DNA of 41,298 nucleotides from positions 1 through 41,298 of the forward strand of contig JAFLTA010000015.1 in NCBI GenBank assembly GCA_022510685.1. Direction: 5' to 3'. This stretch comes from Lachnospiraceae bacterium (GTDB lineage Bacteria; Bacillota; Clostridia; Lachnospirales; Lachnospiraceae). The notes under the pieces are model-generated. The model had not been told where the DNA came from, ran no database searches, and saw only the letters and a program-made list of their open reading frames with translations. Below are positions 15,286 to 23,993 of this stretch, one piece after another. The first letter of the stretch is position 1, and each line of letters opens with the position of its first letter. A program made the translations under genes and the position numbers.

Positions 15286-16281
15286 GTGAAAGAAACCAGA
15301 GAGCGGGAAATATTGGGAATATTACCGGGAAAAATCAGACGAATCATGGGGCGTCTGTCCATTGATTGGGAACGGCTGCAGGAAATTCGTCTGCGCATCA
15401 GTGAACCCGTTATACTACGCTATGGCGGGAAAGAATACTTTTTGGCACAGGAGGGATTTTTGAGCAGAGAGCCGGATGTGGCAGTACATATACACCGGGA
15501 GGAGTTAAAAGAAGCGATGGAATATATCAGCAACTATTCCCGCTATGCCTATGAGGAGGAAATGAGGCAGGGATTTCTTACGATACAGGGAGGTCATCGT
15601 ATTGGACTAGCCGGTCGGGTTATCCGCGAAGACAATCATATTAAAGGGATGCAGCATATTTCCTGTATGAATGTTCGGCTTGCCCATGAGGTAATCGGCT
15701 GTGGAAAGAAAGTGCTTCCTTATCTTCTGGATGGAAAAAGCATACATAATACGTTGATTATATCGCCGCCATGTGGGGGAAAAACAACACTATTGCGTGA
15801 CATTATTCGTCTCCTTTCGGAGGGGGTGGTACAGTACAAAGAAAGTTCTGTGTCCGGATTTACGGTGGGAGTGGTAGATGAACGCTCAGAAATCGGTTCC
15901 TGTTATCAGGGGATACCCCAAAATGATTTGGGGCGTCGTACTGATATTTTAGATGCCTGTCCTAAAGTAGAAGGGATATTTTTGTTAGTGCGCTCTATGT
16001 CACCACAAGTAATCGCTGTGGATGAAATCGGTTCTGTCGCTGATGTGGAAGCCATGGAGTATGCCATGAACAGCGGTGTGAAACTTCTTGCAACGGTACA
16101 TGGAGCCACCATGGAGGAAATACGGAAAAAACCGGGATTGGCGAGATTAGTAAAAGAAAAAGTTTTTGAGAGATATATATTACTGGGAGGGAAAGTAGGG
16201 CAAGTCCGGGCGGTGTTTGATGGGAGAGGAACAGTTGTCACAGCTCTCAGAGAACGGGAAGGAGCGCGGGAAGTATGTTGA
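15286..16281 (+). CDS. spoIIIAA: Stage III sporulation protein AA, ATPase
   Basis: SpoIIIAA is the cytoplasmic secretion-type ATPase of the SpoIIIA-SpoIIQ channel that links mother cell and forespore. This 331-residue copy has a P-loop PPCGGKTT (161-168), an aspartate-rich Walker B in VIAVDEIG, and the usual ATVHG segment after it. The P-loop has Ser at the first Gly position and CG where relatives often have GC, but the GKT core is intact. It starts with GTG 15286 after GGAGGAAAGG and overlaps spoIIIAB by 7 bases. It is the first gene of the eight-gene operon behind the sigma-E-like promoter. Confidence 0.95.
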   Translation: MKETREREILGILPGKIRRIMGRLSIDWERLQEIRLRISEPVILRYGGKEYFLAQEGFLSREPDVAVHIHREELKEAMEYISNYSRYAYEEEMRQGFLTIQGGHRIGLAGRVIREDNHIKGMQHISCMNVRLAHEVIGCGKKVLPYLLDGKSIHNTLIISPPCGGKTTLLRDIIRLLSEGVVQYKESSVSGFTVGVVDERSEIGSCYQGIPQNDLGRRTDILDACPKVEGIFLLVRSMSPQVIAVDEIGSVADVEAMEYAMNSGVKLLATVHGATMEEIRKKPGLARLVKEKVFERYILLGGKVGQVRAVFDGRGTVVTALREREGAREVC

Positions 16282-16802
16282 AGTGGATAGGATGTCTGAT
16301 GGTGCTTTCGGGATGCACGGGAATAGGATGGTATTTTTCGGGACTGGCGAAGAAACGGATTCGTATCATGCAGGAATTGGAGGGGTTATTGCAGAGGTTG
16401 TACGGTGAAATTGAGTATGCAGCCAATGATATACCGGAAGTTTTTCGTTCCATGGAGAAAGAGAGCGTTTATTTTAAGGGATTTTGGGAAAGAATGGGTA
16501 CCCGTATGGAGGAGGGGAGGGCAGCCCGTCTGTGGGAAATCTGGCGGGAAGAAATTTCCCGCAAGGAATTGTATCGAAGAAGTATCCGTTTTTTGGGACA
16601 GGAAGAATTATTTATCATGCAGGAAATCGGACGTAGTCTGGGACAGACGGACAGGCAGAGTCAGCTACACACCCTTGCGTTATACCAGGAGCGTCTTCAT
16701 AAAGTATTAGAACGAGTGGAGCAGGAATGTCATGGACAAGCAAGAGTTTACCGGGTGGCAGGAGTCACCGCCGGATTTTTTTTGGTAATTCTTCTTTTGT
16801 AA
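16275..16802 (+). CDS. spoIIIAB: Stage III sporulation protein AB
   Basis: SpoIIIAB resembles the T2SS protein GspF and is part of the mother-cell side of the SpoIIIA channel. This 175-residue protein has an N-terminal hydrophobic segment (WIGCLMVLSGCTGIGWYFSG), a long helical cytoplasmic part and a C-terminal membrane segment (VAGVTAGFFLVILLL). Size and topology match the family. It overlaps spoIIIAA by 7 bases and is followed 23 bases later by spoIIIAC. Confidence 0.92.
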   Translation: MLKWIGCLMVLSGCTGIGWYFSGLAKKRIRIMQELEGLLQRLYGEIEYAANDIPEVFRSMEKESVYFKGFWERMGTRMEEGRAARLWEIWREEISRKELYRRSIRFLGQEELFIMQEIGRSLGQTDRQSQLHTLALYQERLHKVLERVEQECHGQARVYRVAGVTAGFFLVILLL

Positions 16803-16825
16803 AAGTATAGGAAATGAGGTAAAGA

Positions 16826-17026
16826 ATGACTATTAATCTGATTTTCAAAATTGCGGCAGTGGGAATACTGGTTTCCGTATTGGGACAGGTGCTGAAGCAT
16901 TCCGGCAGGGACGAGCAGGCATTTTTGGTCAGTCTTGCGGGACTGATTCTCGTTCTTATGTGGGTAGTGCCATACATACAAGAATTGTTTGAGACCATAG
17001 AAAACCTGTTTATGGTTGGGATGTAA
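16826..17026 (+). CDS. spoIIIAC: Stage III sporulation protein AC
   Basis: This 66-residue, almost wholly hydrophobic protein has two membrane helices (IFKIAAVGILVSVLGQVL and AFLVSLAGLILVLMWVV), the usual form of SpoIIIAC, an integral membrane part of the channel complex. An ATGAGG site precedes it. Its place between spoIIIAB and spoIIIAD confirms the call. Confidence 0.92.
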   Translation: MTINLIFKIAAVGILVSVLGQVLKHSGRDEQAFLVSLAGLILVLMWVVPYIQELFETIENLFMVGM

Positions 17027-17046
17027 ATCGAAGTGGGGGAGATTCT

Positions 17047-17427
17047 ATGTTAAAGGTTGCGGTGATTGGAGTGATTGGATCCATGTTGGCGTTACTGTTA
17101 AAAGGGGAACGCGCAGAACAGGGCTTGTGGGTCATCCTTGCCTCCTGTCTTCTCATACTGGGAATGTCATTGTCGCGGATAGAAAGTATTCTTTCTGTGG
17201 TTCACAGTTTGGAGGAATCTTTGGGGGAGGGGGCACTTTATCTGCAAGTGCTGCTAAAAATGATCGGAATTGCCTATGTGGCAGAGTTTGGCTCCGGATT
17301 GTGCAAAGATGCCGGATATGGAGCCGTGGCGGGACAGATTGAGTTTTTTGGAAAGCTAATGCTGTTGGCGGTGAGTATGCCGGTTATTCAAAATTTGATT
17401 ACTTTAATCGGAACCATAGGGGGATAG
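17047..17427 (+). CDS. spoIIIAD: Stage III sporulation protein AD
   Basis: This 126-residue membrane protein has about four hydrophobic helices and the conserved IAYVAEFGSGLCKDAGYGAVAG segment in its second half (quoted here only to mark residues about 75-97). SpoIIIAD is part of the mother-cell membrane complex. The stop is one base before the start of spoIIIAE. Confidence 0.92.
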   Translation: MLKVAVIGVIGSMLALLLKGERAEQGLWVILASCLLILGMSLSRIESILSVVHSLEESLGEGALYLQVLLKMIGIAYVAEFGSGLCKDAGYGAVAGQIEFFGKLMLLAVSMPVIQNLITLIGTIGG

Positions 17428-17428
17428 G

Positions 17429-18550
17429 TTGAAAAATCAACATTTTTCGTTACTGTTTGCCATCGATAAAGGTGGCGGAATGGGGGGTGCTATGGAGACA
17501 GCAGAGGGGACAGATAGTGTGTTAGGAGAGCTTTCCGGAGAGGAAATACAGGATATGCTGGATTCTATGTTAGGAGAGCAGCAATTTTCCTTTATGGACT
17601 ATGTGGCACAGTTAGCGCAGGGGAAAATGCCCGTTCGTGTTTCGGAAATGGGACAGGAAATTTTACAGGGGTTTTGGTCAAACTGGCAGCAGCATAAAAG
17701 CATGTATCTGTATCTGTTATTGCTGGCGGTGGTTGGTGCTGTGATGACTAACCTGTCAAAATTGCTGCAGGGGAAGCAGGTGGCAGAAACGGCATTTTAC
17801 GGTGTATATCTATTATTTTTTACCTTGCTTGCCTCCGCTTTTGCCGAAGCCTCCGGGTTGGCGGCGCAGACGCTGACAGGTCTGTTGGATTTTATCAAAG
17901 TGCTTACCCCTACCTATTTTATCAGTATGAGTTTTTCACAGGGGGCAGGTGCCAGTGCTATCTATTATGAATTTTCACTGGTTTTGGTCATGGTGGTGGA
18001 TTATCTTTTAGTGAGATTTTCCATCCCTGCTATTAATGTTTTTTTTCTGTTAAAAGTAGCAAATGAGCTGTCGGAAGAAGAAATGTTCAGTAAAATGGCA
18101 GAGCTTATCAGTGACTTTATTAAGCTGGCAATGAAAGCTCTGTTTGGCGTGACCATGGGCATCAATGTCATTCAGGGATTAATCGTTCCGGTTTCTGCGC
18201 AGATGCAAAATAATGCACTGGTCAAGGTAGGTGGTTCCATTCCCGGTGTGGGAAATACGATAAGTACAGTGACGAGTACTGTTTTGTGTGCAGCGAAACT
18301 GGTAAAAAATGCTGTGGGTGTTGCCGGGGTGATAGCGGTGTTTTTGTTATGTGCCATCCCGCTGTTAAAACTTCTTTTTTGGCGATTTGGGTATCAGCTT
18401 ATTGCAGCGGTAGTGCAGCCGGTATCTGACAAAAGAATCATACGTTGCCTGGGCGCCGTTACAGAATCGGTGAGCCTTCTGGTTCAGGCAGTATCTCTCG
18501 GGGCAATGCTTTTCATATTATCTATATTAGTAGTCAGTGCCATGACATGA
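17429..18550 (+). CDS. spoIIIAE: Stage III sporulation protein AE
   Basis: SpoIIIAE is the large polytopic membrane protein of the channel. This 373-residue copy has a short polar N-terminus, an acidic region (LGELSGEEIQDMLDSML) and then about seven membrane helices from residue 85 on. The TTG at 17429, only one base after the spoIIIAD stop, follows AGGGGGA; an ATG further in (MGGAMETAEG) is an alternative start. No N-terminal signal peptide is visible, unlike many SpoIIIAE proteins, which may mean the start is misplaced or the signal is absent in this lineage. A 72-base gap separates it from spoIIIAF. Confidence 0.9.
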   Translation: MKNQHFSLLFAIDKGGGMGGAMETAEGTDSVLGELSGEEIQDMLDSMLGEQQFSFMDYVAQLAQGKMPVRVSEMGQEILQGFWSNWQQHKSMYLYLLLLAVVGAVMTNLSKLLQGKQVAETAFYGVYLLFFTLLASAFAEASGLAAQTLTGLLDFIKVLTPTYFISMSFSQGAGASAIYYEFSLVLVMVVDYLLVRFSIPAINVFFLLKVANELSEEEMFSKMAELISDFIKLAMKALFGVTMGINVIQGLIVPVSAQMQNNALVKVGGSIPGVGNTISTVTSTVLCAAKLVKNAVGVAGVIAVFLLCAIPLLKLLFWRFGYQLIAAVVQPVSDKRIIRCLGAVTESVSLLVQAVSLGAMLFILSILVVSAMT

Positions 18551-18622
18551 GGAAACTCTTTTATATACCGGCACGTGGGAGGCGGTGGGGGATGTGTAGA
18601 ATGTTAGGAAACGGAGGCGGTT

Positions 18623-19126
18623 ATGGAGGAGTGGATTCGTCAGATTGTTACTTATGTTGTATTAATTACGGTTCTTCGCGGATTAATCACCAAACCGCAT
18701 TACGAGCAATATTTCCGTTTTTTTAGTGGTATCATCCTGATTCTTCTCGTGGTGTCTCCTCTGCTGAGTATAGTCAATTGGGAATCTGTGTGGTATGAGA
18801 ATCTGCAGGAAAAATTGTTTCAGATGGATATGGACAGTATCAGGGAAGAATTAGCGGTGACAGAGGGAAAGAGAGAAGAGATGATTTTGGAGGAATATAA
18901 ACGGCAGATTGGGAAACAGGTGATCCGTATAGGAGAGCAATGGGAGATTTCGGTGGATGAAGTTGCGTTGCAAGTCGGGGAACAAGGTGAAGTCCTGCGG
19001 ATGGAGATTCACCTTCGCACGGGAGATGTCACCAGACAGCATACCAAAGAGCAGTTGCGGGAATTTAAGAAGACAATAAGCAGTCGGTATGAGTTGCAGG
19101 AGGAGCAGGTGGTGCTATGGATTTAA
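18623..19126 (+). CDS. spoIIIAF: Stage III sporulation protein AF
   Basis: SpoIIIAF is a membrane-anchored part of the channel with a ring-building domain. This 167-residue protein has two N-terminal hydrophobic segments (IVTYVVLITVLRGLI and FSGIILILLVVSPLLSIV) and a soluble C-terminal part with a helix-strand pattern (IGEQWEISVDEVALQVG). ACGGAGG precedes ATG 18623. Its last 10 bases overlap spoIIIAG. Confidence 0.9.
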   Translation: MEEWIRQIVTYVVLITVLRGLITKPHYEQYFRFFSGIILILLVVSPLLSIVNWESVWYENLQEKLFQMDMDSIREELAVTEGKREEMILEEYKRQIGKQVIRIGEQWEISVDEVALQVGEQGEVLRMEIHLRTGDVTRQHTKEQLREFKKTISSRYELQEEQVVLWI

Positions 19127-19776
19127 AGACAGGTAAAACAGTATTTGGCAGGAATCAGGAGGATGTGAAAGGAGAAGGGAAGGAAAGACCGGAGCCGGGA
19201 AAAAAGAGCGGAATTTTGGATTTGCAGGCAATTGGTTTGCCGCGACTGATTATCATAGTTCTCGCAGGGATTTTTCTGCTGATACTTTCCATTCCGCAAA
19301 AGAAGGAGGGGGGTACTGGCAGGCAGAAATCAGCGGTAGAGGGAACGGTTCTGGATGAGGCTTCCGGTGAGGTGGCACAAAATGCCATGGAGCAGTACAC
19401 TGCCCGAAAAGAAAAACAGCTGGAGGAGCTGCTTACAAAAGTGGATGGAGTGGGGAAAGTGCAGGTGATGATTACCCTCGCTTCCTCAGAAGAAAAAATC
19501 ACGTTGCAAAATGACTCTGCCACCCAGGAGAGCACAGTGGGAAACAGTACACAGCAGAGTCAGGAAAGACAGTCCATGTCCGTGGAGACTGTACTTATTC
19601 ACCGTGATGGAGAGGAAGCCCCTTATTTAGTGCAAATCATTTCTCCGGAGGTGGAGGGCGTGGTGGTTGTTGCCCAGGGTTCTGACGGCAGCAAGGTGGA
19701 TACAGAAATAATTGCAGCCGTGCAGGCATTATTTTCTGTTGATGCACATAAAATTAGGGTAATGAGGATGAAATAA
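19117..19776 (+). CDS. spoIIIAG: Stage III sporulation protein AG
   Basis: SpoIIIAG forms the large ring in the space between mother cell and forespore. This 219-residue protein has a basic cytoplasmic N-terminus, one membrane helix near residues 43-59 (LIIIVLAGIFLLILSI) and an outer domain ending with the YscJ/FliF-like ring-building motif (LEELLTKVDGVGKVQVMI, then a C-terminal GSDGSKVDTEIIAAVQALF). The ribosome site GGAGGAG lies in the end of spoIIIAF. Confidence 0.92.
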   Translation: MDLKTGKTVFGRNQEDVKGEGKERPEPGKKSGILDLQAIGLPRLIIIVLAGIFLLILSIPQKKEGGTGRQKSAVEGTVLDEASGEVAQNAMEQYTARKEKQLEELLTKVDGVGKVQVMITLASSEEKITLQNDSATQESTVGNSTQQSQERQSMSVETVLIHRDGEEAPYLVQIISPEVEGVVVVAQGSDGSKVDTEIIAAVQALFSVDAHKIRVMRMK

Positions 19777-19808
19777 CATATGCTTAAAACGCAGAAATGA
19801 GGTATTTT

Positions 19809-20519
19809 ATGAAAAAACTAGTTCACAAGAACCAAATTATTATTACGGCACTGGCAGTAATGATTGTAGTGGCAGGGTATTTGAATTTTACCGGTCAGGA
19901 AATTACCACCAGTAATTTGCTGCAGGGTAACACAGAGCAGACAAAATCTGAGAAAGATGCCAAAGCGGACAAAGGGGACGACAAGAAAAAGAAAGATGAC
20001 AGTAAAAAAGCAAAGGAAGATGGCGAGGAAGCAGAAGAAACGATGACAAAGGATATATCGGAGGAGGACAGTGCACAGGTCACAGTGAATGACAAGGGAG
20101 AAGTTGTGGCATCCCAGGAAAATCCGGGGGAGGCAGTTATGGTTTCCAATACCATTGGTGCGGATTATTTTTCCTCTGCTAAATTATCCAGAGAGCAGAC
20201 GCGCGCCAAAAATAAAGAAACATTGATGGAGATTATCAATAACAAGAATGTGGCATCGGCAGACAAGAAGTCAGCAGTGAAAGAAGTGGCAGAAATCACC
20301 CAGATGGCAGAAAAAGAAAATGCTACCGAGATGATGCTTACGGCAAAAGGATTTCAGGAAGCCATGGTGAGCATCAGCGATGGAAATGCAGATGTTGTGG
20401 TGAATGCCGAGGAACTTACCAGCAAGCAGATGGCTCAGATTCTTGATATCGTGAAACGCAAGACCGGTCTTGCGGCAGAAAATATAGTGATTACACCTGT
20501 ACAGGTAGAAAAGAAATAA
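19809..20519 (+). CDS. spoIIIAH: Stage III sporulation protein AH
   Basis: SpoIIIAH joins forespore SpoIIQ across the intermembrane space. This 236-residue protein has a short N-terminus, one membrane helix (IIITALAVMIVVAGYL), a very charged linker (about 40-90, rich in Lys, Asp and Glu) and a C-terminal ring-building domain ending in TGLAAENIVITPVQVEKK. The ATG at 19809 is preferred because TGAGGT lies 6 bases ahead; the in-frame ATG 19797 lacks a site. It is the last gene of the operon. Confidence 0.92.
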   Translation: MKKLVHKNQIIITALAVMIVVAGYLNFTGQEITTSNLLQGNTEQTKSEKDAKADKGDDKKKKDDSKKAKEDGEEAEETMTKDISEEDSAQVTVNDKGEVVASQENPGEAVMVSNTIGADYFSSAKLSREQTRAKNKETLMEIINNKNVASADKKSAVKEVAEITQMAEKENATEMMLTAKGFQEAMVSISDGNADVVVNAEELTSKQMAQILDIVKRKTGLAAENIVITPVQVEKK

Positions 20520-20567
20520 CGAGATTCGTAAACTGCGATTATACAAAAATCTCATTTTTCCGACTCT

Positions 20568-20595
20568 TTGCAAAATTACAATTTTTTGGTATTAT
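20568..20595 (+). promoter_or_regulatory. Possible sigma-A promoter for the Asp23-nusB operon
   Basis: TTGCAA (20568-20573) and TATTAT (20590-20595) are 16 bases apart, in the 197-base gap between spoIIIAH and the Asp23 gene. TATAAA at 20593 is an alternative -10. A vegetative promoter is expected here because the genes downstream are housekeeping genes. Confidence 0.45.
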
Positions 20596-20716
20596 AAAAT
20601 GTAATGGTTTATGCATGGATAACCGGTGAAATACTAAATATGGATTTGTTTTGCACTGTTATCCCGGCGTGATGGAGTCATCATGCTTTTAGTCGGCAGA
20701 ATAGGAGGTAATAATC

Positions 20717-21076
20717 GTGGCTAACGAACAGGAAAATAAAGGAATCGGCGAAGTAAAAATTGCATCGGATGTAGTGGCAATCATTGCAGGACTGGCAGCA
20801 ATGGAAGTGGACGGTGTGTACGCAATGGGAGGCAATCTGACGAATGAACTGTCCAGTATGCTCGGCAGAAAGAGCTTGTCCAAAGGTGTGAAGGTGCAGA
20901 TGGAAGCCGGTGTGGTTCACGTGGATATGATGATACACGTGCGTTATGGATATAACATTCCGAAAATATCGGAGCAGGTGCAGGAAAGAGTATCTCAGCA
21001 GATTGAGACTATGACAGGTCTTTCCGTTTCCGAAGTCAATATACGTGTTGCCGGAGTCAACCTGGCAAACGAATAG
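20717..21076 (+). CDS. Asp23/Gls24 family protein (YqhY-like)
   Basis: This 119-residue protein is a typical short Asp23/DUF322 protein (GEVKIASDVVAIIAGLAAME, then VDMMIHVRYGYNIPKISEQVQ). The Bacillus homologue YqhY, also beside nusB, is linked to acetyl-CoA carboxylase control. The accBC genes often found upstream are absent here. It starts with GTG 20717 after AGGAGG. The nusB start follows 16 bases after its stop. Confidence 0.9.
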   Translation: MANEQENKGIGEVKIASDVVAIIAGLAAMEVDGVYAMGGNLTNELSSMLGRKSLSKGVKVQMEAGVVHVDMMIHVRYGYNIPKISEQVQERVSQQIETMTGLSVSEVNIRVAGVNLANE

Positions 21077-21092
21077 AGGAGAATACGAAATC

Positions 21093-21533
21093 ATGCCAAA
21101 AAAGATGACAAGAAAACAAATGCGGGATCAGTTATACCGTATGCTGTTTCAGTTGGATTTTCATCAAAGTGATGAACTTAAGGAACAGGTTAGTTTGTTT
21201 CTGGAGGATTTGACGGACATCTCCGATGCCGATAAGGCAGAACTGCAAGCCAAATTCGAGGGAGCAGCCGAAAAAGTGGAGCAGTTGGATGCCCTGATTG
21301 ACGAAAAATCCAGCGGATGGAGCGTGAAGAGATTGGCAAAAGCAGATTTGACAGTTCTTCGTCTGGCACTGTATGAGATTCTCTATGACGAGAAGGTGCC
21401 GGACGGTGTTGCGCTCAACGAGGCAGTGGAGCTGGCAAAGAAGTACGGAGAAGATAAATCTTCCCGTTTTGTAAACGGGGTTCTGGCATCGATTGTGCGT
21501 GAAAGGAGCCAGTCTGATGGAGAGAATGCGTAA
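21093..21533 (+). CDS. nusB: Transcription antitermination protein NusB
   Basis: NusB binds boxA RNA with NusE and supports antitermination on rRNA operons. This 146-residue protein is all-helical with the characteristic C-terminal KADLTVLRLALYEI, VPDGVALNEAVELAKKYG and SRFVNGVLA elements. ATG 21093 follows AGAGGAGAA; an upstream in-frame reading from 21045 lies inside the Asp23 gene and lacks support. It overlaps the xseA start by 17 bases. Confidence 0.95.
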   Translation: MPKKMTRKQMRDQLYRMLFQLDFHQSDELKEQVSLFLEDLTDISDADKAELQAKFEGAAEKVEQLDALIDEKSSGWSVKRLAKADLTVLRLALYEILYDEKVPDGVALNEAVELAKKYGEDKSSRFVNGVLASIVRERSQSDGENA

Positions 21534-22740
21534 CGGGGCAGATACTATCTGCTCGGTTTCTCAGATAAATCAATATATTAAAAATCTGTTTGTCAGAGAT
21601 TATACCCTCAGCCGTGTGCGGATTCAGGGAGAGATATCTAATTGTAAATATCATTCCTCAGGTCATATTTATTTTACCCTAAAGGATGAAGCCTCCCAGA
21701 TATCCTGTGTCATGTTTGCCGGATACAAGAAGGGCTTGGACTTTCACATGGAGGAGGGGCAGAGTGTTACTGTGCTGGGAAGTATCAGTGTGTATGAACG
21801 GGATGGCAAATATCAGTTGTACGCACGGGAGATTACCAGACAGGGTGCAGGCAAACTGTATGAAGAATATGAAAAGCGGAAAAAGCGCCTCTTAGAGGAG
21901 GGGCTTTTTGACGAAAAGCGAAAAAAGGTAATTCCGCCCTATGTCGGCGCAATCGGTGTAGTAACTTCCCGGACGGGAGCGGTGATTCAGGATATCTGTA
22001 ATGTGTCCCACAGGCGGAATCCCTATGTCAGGATCCTATTGTATCCGGCACAGGTTCAGGGAGAGGGTGCGGCAAAAACATTGATTGCGGGCATCCGCTA
22101 TTTTGAGAATACAGATGTGGATACGATTATTATCGGCAGGGGCGGTGGCTCCATAGAGGATTTATGGTCGTTTAATGAGGAAGAAGTGGTACGGGCAGTG
22201 GCAGAATGTTCCAAACCCATCATTTCGGCAGTGGGTCATGAGACGGATACCACTCTCACAGATTATGCGGCAGATATGCGGGCGCCAACTCCTTCTGCAG
22301 CGGCAGAGCTGGCAGTTTATTCCTATCGGGATTTTGAACTGGGACTTAAGGATGCTGTCTACAATTTACAGGTGGGTATTCGCCATGTTCTCAAAATGAA
22401 ATCGCTGTGTCTTGCCCGTTATGAAGTGGCACTCAGCCATCTTAGTCCGCAGGATCAGATTCGTCAGAAAAGGTTGTATCTGGCAGACAGTGAGGAACGT
22501 TTGCGTCGACTGATGGAGCAAAAACTTACTTCTGCAAAACATCAGATGGCTTTGTATGTGGAAGAGCTTAAGGGCTTATCACCCTTATATAAATTGCAGG
22601 GCGGTTATTCCTATGTGGCAGATGAGAAGGGGGACAATATTCATTCTGTAAAGCAACTGCGGGAGGGACAAGCATTATCGCTTACTTTTACAGATGGACG
22701 AGCTGATGTACAAGTGAAAAAAATAACTCCCGATGATTAA
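21517..22740 (+). CDS. xseA: Exodeoxyribonuclease VII large subunit
   Basis: XseA is the catalytic subunit of exonuclease VII, which degrades single-stranded DNA from both ends. This 407-residue protein has an N-terminal OB fold (VRIQGEISNCKYHSSGHIYF), a central nuclease domain with GRGGGSIEDLWSFNEE and SAVGHETDTTLTDYAADMRA, and a long C-terminal helical region that binds XseB. The ATG at 21517 is 8 bases from AGGAG, so the longer reading from TTG 21493 is rejected. It lies in an operon with xseB, ispA and dxs. Confidence 0.95.
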   Translation: MERMRNGADTICSVSQINQYIKNLFVRDYTLSRVRIQGEISNCKYHSSGHIYFTLKDEASQISCVMFAGYKKGLDFHMEEGQSVTVLGSISVYERDGKYQLYAREITRQGAGKLYEEYEKRKKRLLEEGLFDEKRKKVIPPYVGAIGVVTSRTGAVIQDICNVSHRRNPYVRILLYPAQVQGEGAAKTLIAGIRYFENTDVDTIIIGRGGGSIEDLWSFNEEEVVRAVAECSKPIISAVGHETDTTLTDYAADMRAPTPSAAAELAVYSYRDFELGLKDAVYNLQVGIRHVLKMKSLCLARYEVALSHLSPQDQIRQKRLYLADSEERLRRLMEQKLTSAKHQMALYVEELKGLSPLYKLQGGYSYVADEKGDNIHSVKQLREGQALSLTFTDGRADVQVKKITPDD

Positions 22741-22802
22741 GGGGATACTACTTGTAAAAGCTATTGTTGGGACAGAGAGAAACGGAAAAGAGGTAATCAT
22801 CT

Positions 22803-23021
22803 ATGGCAAAAAAATTGAGTATCGAAGAATCTTTCGAGCAGTTGGATACATTGATTGGTGAACTGCAGGAGGGTGACTTGACATTAGAGGAGTCTTTTAA
22901 GAAATATGAAGAGGGGATGAAGTTGATTAAACATTGCAGCGAAAGCATTGATAAAGTAGAAAAGAAGTTAGAAATCATTGAGGCGCAGGAAGATACGGAC
23001 GCGAGAGGTGACAATTCATGA
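22803..23021 (+). CDS. xseB: Exodeoxyribonuclease VII small subunit
   Basis: This 72-residue helical hairpin protein has the family signature SIEESFEQLDTLIGELQEGD and LTLEESFKKYEEGMKLI. Several XseB copies wrap around XseA to form the active enzyme. AAAGAGG precedes the ATG. Its stop overlaps the start of ispA (ATGA). Confidence 0.95.
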   Translation: MAKKLSIEESFEQLDTLIGELQEGDLTLEESFKKYEEGMKLIKHCSESIDKVEKKLEIIEAQEDTDARGDNS

Positions 23022-23926
23022 GGCAGCTAAACAGTGAAGAATTTGAAAAAGAGCTTTCAGAGCGTGTGGAGAAGATAGAATTAATACTACAAGAGGCATT
23101 GCCGGCACATATTACTATGCAAAAAACGATACGGGATGCCATGGAATACAGCTTGATGGCAGGGGGAAAGAGGCTCCGCCCGCTGTTGCTTTCTGAGACA
23201 TATCGGCTGTTTGGGGGAGAGGATATGCAGCAAATTCATCCGTTCATGGCGGCTCTGGAAATGATTCATACGTACTCTCTGGTTCACGATGATTTGCCTG
23301 CAATGGATAATGATGAGTATCGCAGGGGCAGAAAAACCACTCACATTGTTTTCGGGGAGGATATGGGAATTTTGGCAGGCGATGCCTTGTTAAACTATGC
23401 GTATGAGACGGCTGTAAAGGGTGCAGCTGCCTGTGGGCAACCGGAGCGCGGATTGAAGGCGTTGGAGATTTTGTCGGAGAAAGCCGGTGTCTATGGAATG
23501 GTGGGAGGTCAGGTGGTTGACGTAGAACTGACCGGCAAACCATTGGAGGAGGAGCAGTTGGATTTCATTTACCGCTTAAAAACAGGAGCGCTTTTAGAGG
23601 CGGCGTTTATGTCAGGAGCGGCATTGGCGGGAGCCGGTGATGAAGAATTACAGCGTATGGAGAGGATTGGCTGTCTGGTAGGACAAGCTTTTCAGATACA
23701 GGATGACATTTTGGATATCGTGAGTACCACAGAGGAACTCGGTAAGCCGGTGGGCAGTGATGTCCGCAATGAAAAGACCACATATGTATCACTACATGGA
23801 ATGGACGCGGCGAAAAAAGCCGTGGAGGAGTATTCCCAAGAGGCATTGGAGCTTTTGGACTCTGTGCGAGGTGAAAATCCGTTTCTTGCCACATTGATTA
23901 CCGCATTGATACACAGAAAAAAATGA
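23018..23926 (+). CDS. ispA: Short-chain polyprenyl (farnesyl-type) diphosphate synthase
   Basis: This enzyme condenses dimethylallyl and isopentenyl diphosphate to geranyl and farnesyl diphosphate. The 302-residue protein has the first Asp-rich motif DDLPAMD (91-97), with the two-residue insertion typical of bacterial short-chain enzymes, the basic GGKRLRP segment (49-55) and the second Asp-rich motif in QIQDDILD. It overlaps xseB by 4 bases and is followed by dxs, the usual isoprenoid arrangement in Clostridia. Exact chain length is inferred from the motif. Confidence 0.93.
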   Translation: MRQLNSEEFEKELSERVEKIELILQEALPAHITMQKTIRDAMEYSLMAGGKRLRPLLLSETYRLFGGEDMQQIHPFMAALEMIHTYSLVHDDLPAMDNDEYRRGRKTTHIVFGEDMGILAGDALLNYAYETAVKGAAACGQPERGLKALEILSEKAGVYGMVGGQVVDVELTGKPLEEEQLDFIYRLKTGALLEAAFMSGAALAGAGDEELQRMERIGCLVGQAFQIQDDILDIVSTTEELGKPVGSDVRNEKTTYVSLHGMDAAKKAVEEYSQEALELLDSVRGENPFLATLITALIHRKK

Positions 23927-23942
23927 TGAAGTTTATCTTTAG

Positions 23943-23960
23943 CACGATGGCACTATCGTG
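23943..23960 (+). other. Small hairpin just before dxs
   Basis: CACGAT (23943-23948) pairs with ATCGTG (23955-23960) around a 6-base loop, 34 bases before the dxs start. It may act on translation or mRNA stability; no T-run follows, so it is not a typical terminator. Confidence 0.4.
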
Positions 23961-23993
23961 TGGCAGCGTGTTAATACACAGGAAAAAGGAGAA

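Noticed and set aside
20520-20560. Terminator after spoIIIAH (GAGATT ... AATCTC)
   Set aside because: The 6-bp arms enclose a loop of more than 20 bases and have low GC content, so stable pairing is doubtful.
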